From Hyphomicrobium sp. (lineage in GTDB: Bacteria; Pseudomonadota; Alphaproteobacteria; Rhizobiales; Hyphomicrobiaceae), in NCBI GenBank assembly GCA_013141015.1, contig JABFRT010000026.1, forward strand, positions 1-64,000: a stretch of DNA of 64,000 nucleotides, in the 5' to 3' direction. Below are positions 59,079-64,000 of the stretch, one piece after another. Below the pieces are notes generated by a model. The model was not told the DNA's origin and ran no database searches. It worked only from the letters and a program-made list of their open reading frames with translations. Made by a program: the position numbers and the translations under genes. Every line of letters begins with the position of its first letter. The first letter of the stretch is position 1.

Positions 59079-60827
59079 ATGGCTTTCCGAGAAATTCGCG
59101 TTCCCGACATTGGCGGCTTCAAGAATGTCCCGGTTATCGAAGTGCTGGTGAAGCCCGGCGACACGGTAAAAATTGATGACCCGCTGGTTGCGCTTGAAAG
59201 CGATAAGGCGACGATGGAAATCCCGTCATCCGCAAGTGGCCGCATCGTTGCTGTGACCGTCAAGACCGGCGACAGAGTTTCGGAGGGCTCTGTCATCGTC
59301 ACACTCGACGCGCAGGACAGTACCGCCGCCGGTCCGCCGCCCGCGTCAGCTGCGAAAGACTTGGGCGACACCACCGCCCCGAGCGCCGCGGCGAACAAAG
59401 GCGCCCCCGATAGTGAATGCCAGGTGCTGGTTGTCGGCGCGGGGCCCGGCGGGTATTCGGCAGCGTTCCGCGCTGCCGACCTCAGCATGACAACGATTCT
59501 CATTGAGCGCTGGCCGGTGCTGGGCGGCGTCTGCCTCAACGTCGGCTGCATACCGTCGAAAGCCTTGCTGCACACCGCGGCGATCATGGAGGACGTCAAG
59601 GCGCTGGCCAAACACGGCATCAGCTTTGGCGAACCAAAGATCGATCTGGCAGCGCTGCGCGCCAACAAGGACAAGGTGGTTGCCAAGTTGACGACCGGGC
59701 TTGCCGGCATGGCGAAAGCCCGCAAGGTCACGGTCATCACAGGCACGGCGCGCTTTGTCGATTCCCACCACGTCGAGGTGGTGATGACCGATGGATCAGT
59801 CTCGAAGACGATACGCTTTGACAAAGCCATCATCGCCGCAGGGTCAGAGCCGGTGGCATTGCCGTTCATTCCCGCCGACCCGCGGATTGTCGATAGCACC
59901 GGCGCGCTGGAGTTGCGCACGATCCCGCAAAAGATGCTGGTCATCGGCGGCGGCATTATCGGCCTTGAAATGGCAACCGTCTATTCAACGCTTGGTGCGC
60001 GGATAGACGTGGTCGAAATGCTCGATGGTCTGATGCCCGGCGCCGACCGCGATCTCGTCAAGGTTTGGGAGAAACACAATGCCGCGCGCTTTGATGCGGT
60101 GATGTTGAAGACCAAGACTGTCGCGGTCGAAGCCAAATCCGACGGCATCTATGTGACATTTGAAGGCGGCAATGCCCCAAGTGCTCCGCAGCGCTACGAT
60201 ATGGTTCTGGTCGCCACGGGCCGCCGCCCGAACGGCAAACTGATCGATGCCGGTAAGGCGGGCATCGCTATTTCGGATGCAGGCTTCATCCCCGTCGACA
60301 AACAGCAGCGCACCAACGTGCCCCACATTTTTGCCATCGGCGATATCGTTGGGCAGCCCATGCTGGCGCACAAGGCGGTGCACGAGGGCCATGTTGCCGC
60401 CGAAGTGGCAAGCGGCATGAACAGCGCATTCGATGCGCGGCAGATCCCGTCCGTCGCCTATACCGATCCCGAAATCGCCTGGGCGGGTCTGACCGAAACG
60501 GAGGCCAAAACCAAAGGCCTCAAAGTTCTCAAATCCGTGTTCCCGTGGGCTGCCTCGGGCCGCGCCATTGCCAATGGCCGTGACGAAGGCTTCACCAAGC
60601 TGCTGGTCGATGAGGAAACGCACCGAATCGTCGGCGGTGGCATCGTTGGCACCAACGCCGGCGACCTGATCAGCGAGATATGTTTGGCGATTGAGATGGG
60701 TGCTGAGCCGGGCGACATCGCCCACACCATCCACCCTCACCCGACTCTTGGCGAAAGTATCGGCATGTGCGCTGAAGTTTTCGAAGGCACCTGCACAGAC
60801 CTGCCGCCCGCACGCAAGAAGACTTGA
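59079..60827 (+). CDS. lpd: Dihydrolipoamide dehydrogenase (E3) with N-terminal lipoyl domain
   Basis: The 582-residue protein begins with a lipoyl domain (residues 1-80: MAFREIRVPDIGGFKNVPVI, lysine in LVALESDKATMEIPSS), a linker, then the flavoprotein: VVGAGPGGYSAAFRAADLSM, the redox disulphide GGVCLNVGCIPSKALLHTAA, VIGGGIIGLEMATVYSTLGA (NAD site) and the C-terminal HAHPTL-like HTIHPHPTLGESIG. The extra lipoyl domain is the type known from Neisseria p64k and Ralstonia. The gene follows aceF by 46 nt. Confidence 0.95.
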   Translation: MAFREIRVPDIGGFKNVPVIEVLVKPGDTVKIDDPLVALESDKATMEIPSSASGRIVAVTVKTGDRVSEGSVIVTLDAQDSTAAGPPPASAAKDLGDTTAPSAAANKGAPDSECQVLVVGAGPGGYSAAFRAADLSMTTILIERWPVLGGVCLNVGCIPSKALLHTAAIMEDVKALAKHGISFGEPKIDLAALRANKDKVVAKLTTGLAGMAKARKVTVITGTARFVDSHHVEVVMTDGSVSKTIRFDKAIIAAGSEPVALPFIPADPRIVDSTGALELRTIPQKMLVIGGGIIGLEMATVYSTLGARIDVVEMLDGLMPGADRDLVKVWEKHNAARFDAVMLKTKTVAVEAKSDGIYVTFEGGNAPSAPQRYDMVLVATGRRPNGKLIDAGKAGIAISDAGFIPVDKQQRTNVPHIFAIGDIVGQPMLAHKAVHEGHVAAEVASGMNSAFDARQIPSVAYTDPEIAWAGLTETEAKTKGLKVLKSVFPWAASGRAIANGRDEGFTKLLVDEETHRIVGGGIVGTNAGDLISEICLAIEMGAEPGDIAHTIHPHPTLGESIGMCAEVFEGTCTDLPPARKKT

Positions 60828-60872
60828 CCGGCGGCCGTCAGCGGACTTTCCCAAGACGAAGAGGAACGGAAG

Positions 60873-63149
<2,277 letters not shown>

Positions 63150-63209
63150 CTGGTGCGATACCCTGTCCCGTCCTGGCACCGGGAGCCGCAACACGCTTCA
63201 CGCACGCGA

Positions 63210-63545
63210 CGTGTAAAGCTGCGCGGCAAGCCGAAAAGTATTCGAGTGGAGAACGGACCCAAATTCTCTGGTCGCATGCTCGACCAGTGGGCCTACCTGA
63301 GTGGCGTGACGCTGGACTTCTCCCGGCCGGGAAAACCCACGGACAATGAGTTCATAGAAACGTTCAATAGCCGGCTCCGGCAGGAGTGCTTGAACGCTTC
63401 GTGGTTCCCGTCGATGGCTGACGCCCGCAGCCGGATTGAAGACTGGAGGATCGATTACAACCAGAATCGCCCCCAAACGAGCTTAGGTGGCTTGACGCCG
63501 CAAGCGTTCGCTGCCCAGATAAACGATGCCCGAAAGTTCGCATGA
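63210..63545 (+). pseudogene. IS3-family transposase remnant (3' end of orfB)
   Basis: The frame reads VKLRGKPKSIRVENGPKFSG, RMLDQWAYLSGVTLDFSRPG, KPTDNEFIETFNSRLRQECL and NRPQTSLGGLTPQAF, the C-terminal rve-core part of IS3-group transposases with the second aspartate replaced in the usual xENGPE/K context and the glutamate in NEFIETFNSR. The N-terminal half and orfA are missing; similarity starts close to the end of maeB. The 45 codons before VKLRG do not belong to the family. Confidence 0.85.
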
Positions 63546-64000
63546 CGAGCGGAACAAAGATGGGGTGAGGCCCATTGATGCGGCGATCAAAGTTCGCCTC
63601 ACGGACGACGGACCAAAAGGCCGACGACTTGGGCGCTCGCTACCACCTCGCGATCACCGTCCTGAATGGCCGATCATCTAATTTCTAAGCAGATATTCGC
63701 GGCACTGTTGTGCACGTTTTGTGCGCGACTGGCGCTAACTTCTTGATATGATTGACCAGTCGCTGCCATCCATCATTGGATCGAGGCCGATATAACCCGC
63801 TTATCGCGCAGTAGGGCACATCTCAAAGAAAGCTTATAAAGATCATCCTTGATTGAGCTGTTGGCGCGCCGTAGACGATATAAGTGCGAACTCTTATGTG
63901 ATTGAAATTGCGCGGTAATATCAATCTGTGGATTGCGGCAGGTTTAATAGAGCCACCGCTAGGCCTTCGCAGTATCATCGCACATGAATTCGTTTGTTTA
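63546..64000. other. Region after the transposase remnant, no gene recognised
   Basis: The last 455 bp show no ORF I can support. The first 110 bp (ACGACGGACCAAAAGGCCGA and around) are GC-rich and could be transposon remains. The rest is clearly richer in A/T (TAAGCAGATATTCGCGGCAC, TGAAATTGCGCGGTAATATC), unlike the preceding operon. Confidence 0.45.

Overview
The window looks like a chromosomal segment of a GC-rich alphaproteobacterium, probably of the order Hyphomicrobiales. The support is a MucR-type regulator, a DnaA C-terminal-like HTH protein beside a DUF6456-type protein, DUF1491 and DUF5330-like genes, and a tail and head module with the gene order of the Rhodobacter capsulatus gene transfer agent (RcGTA). 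No rRNA or tRNA gene was recognised.

Region 1 (1-23.9 kb, almost all on the minus strand) is an RcGTA-like structural cluster. Read right to left it holds small terminase, large terminase, portal, prohead protease, HK97 capsid, gp6, gp7, gp8 (DUF3168), gp9 tail tube, gp10, gp10.1, gp11 tape measure, gp12 (DUF2460), gp13 (DUF2163), gp14 (NlpC/P60) and gp15, which runs off the left edge. I see no integrase, replication or lysis gene. Two points in this otherwise canonical order have been expanded by polymorphic-toxin material. (a) The portal ends in a linker NPYHDGAGRFTTADG and a C-terminal toxin-like module followed by a small immunity-type gene. Behind it lie portal 3'-end fragments joined to an RNase A-like toxin and to an E-x-K nuclease toxin, each with its own small partner gene, plus an orphan immunity-like gene and an IS5-type element. 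(b) Behind the protease is a small carrier ORF with the same linker, fused (now frameshifted) to a deaminase toxin. It is followed by an immunity gene, a protease 3'-end fragment, a 13-copy heptanucleotide repeat, a nucleotidyltransferase-fold toxin, two related immunity-type genes, a DnaQ-like exonuclease and a second protease fragment. The layout is that of CdiA/Rhs/MafB systems, with orphan toxin/immunity cassettes behind a full-length carrier and homology blocks that would allow cassette exchange, but here the carrier is a phage/GTA portal.

The same region carries many copies of a two-stem palindromic element whose arms differ between copies but remain complementary. Copies sit inside the terminase and portal reading frames, and some are nested. 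A second short palindrome occurs only in the portal fragments. A third, CCCGTCAT...ATGACGGG repeats, lies between genes.

Region 2 (24-47 kb) is housekeeping: a YcgN-type protein, penicillin-binding protein 1A with two membrane-anchored partners, SufE, DnaA-like HTH and MucR regulators, an S9 oligopeptidase, a large autotransporter, a TadG/VWA pilus-type protein, a peptidoglycan-binding-like protein, CutA and NAD kinase. Region 3 (47-54.8 kb) has a nitroreductase, a group of VWA/surface-type proteins, a solute-binding protein and cystathionine beta-lyase. Region 4 (55-63.1 kb) is an operon for a homodimeric-E1 pyruvate dehydrogenase complex (aceE-aceF-lpd, with a lipoyl domain on both E2 and E3) followed by a malic enzyme. 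The window ends with an IS3-type transposase remnant and about 450 bp in which I see no gene.
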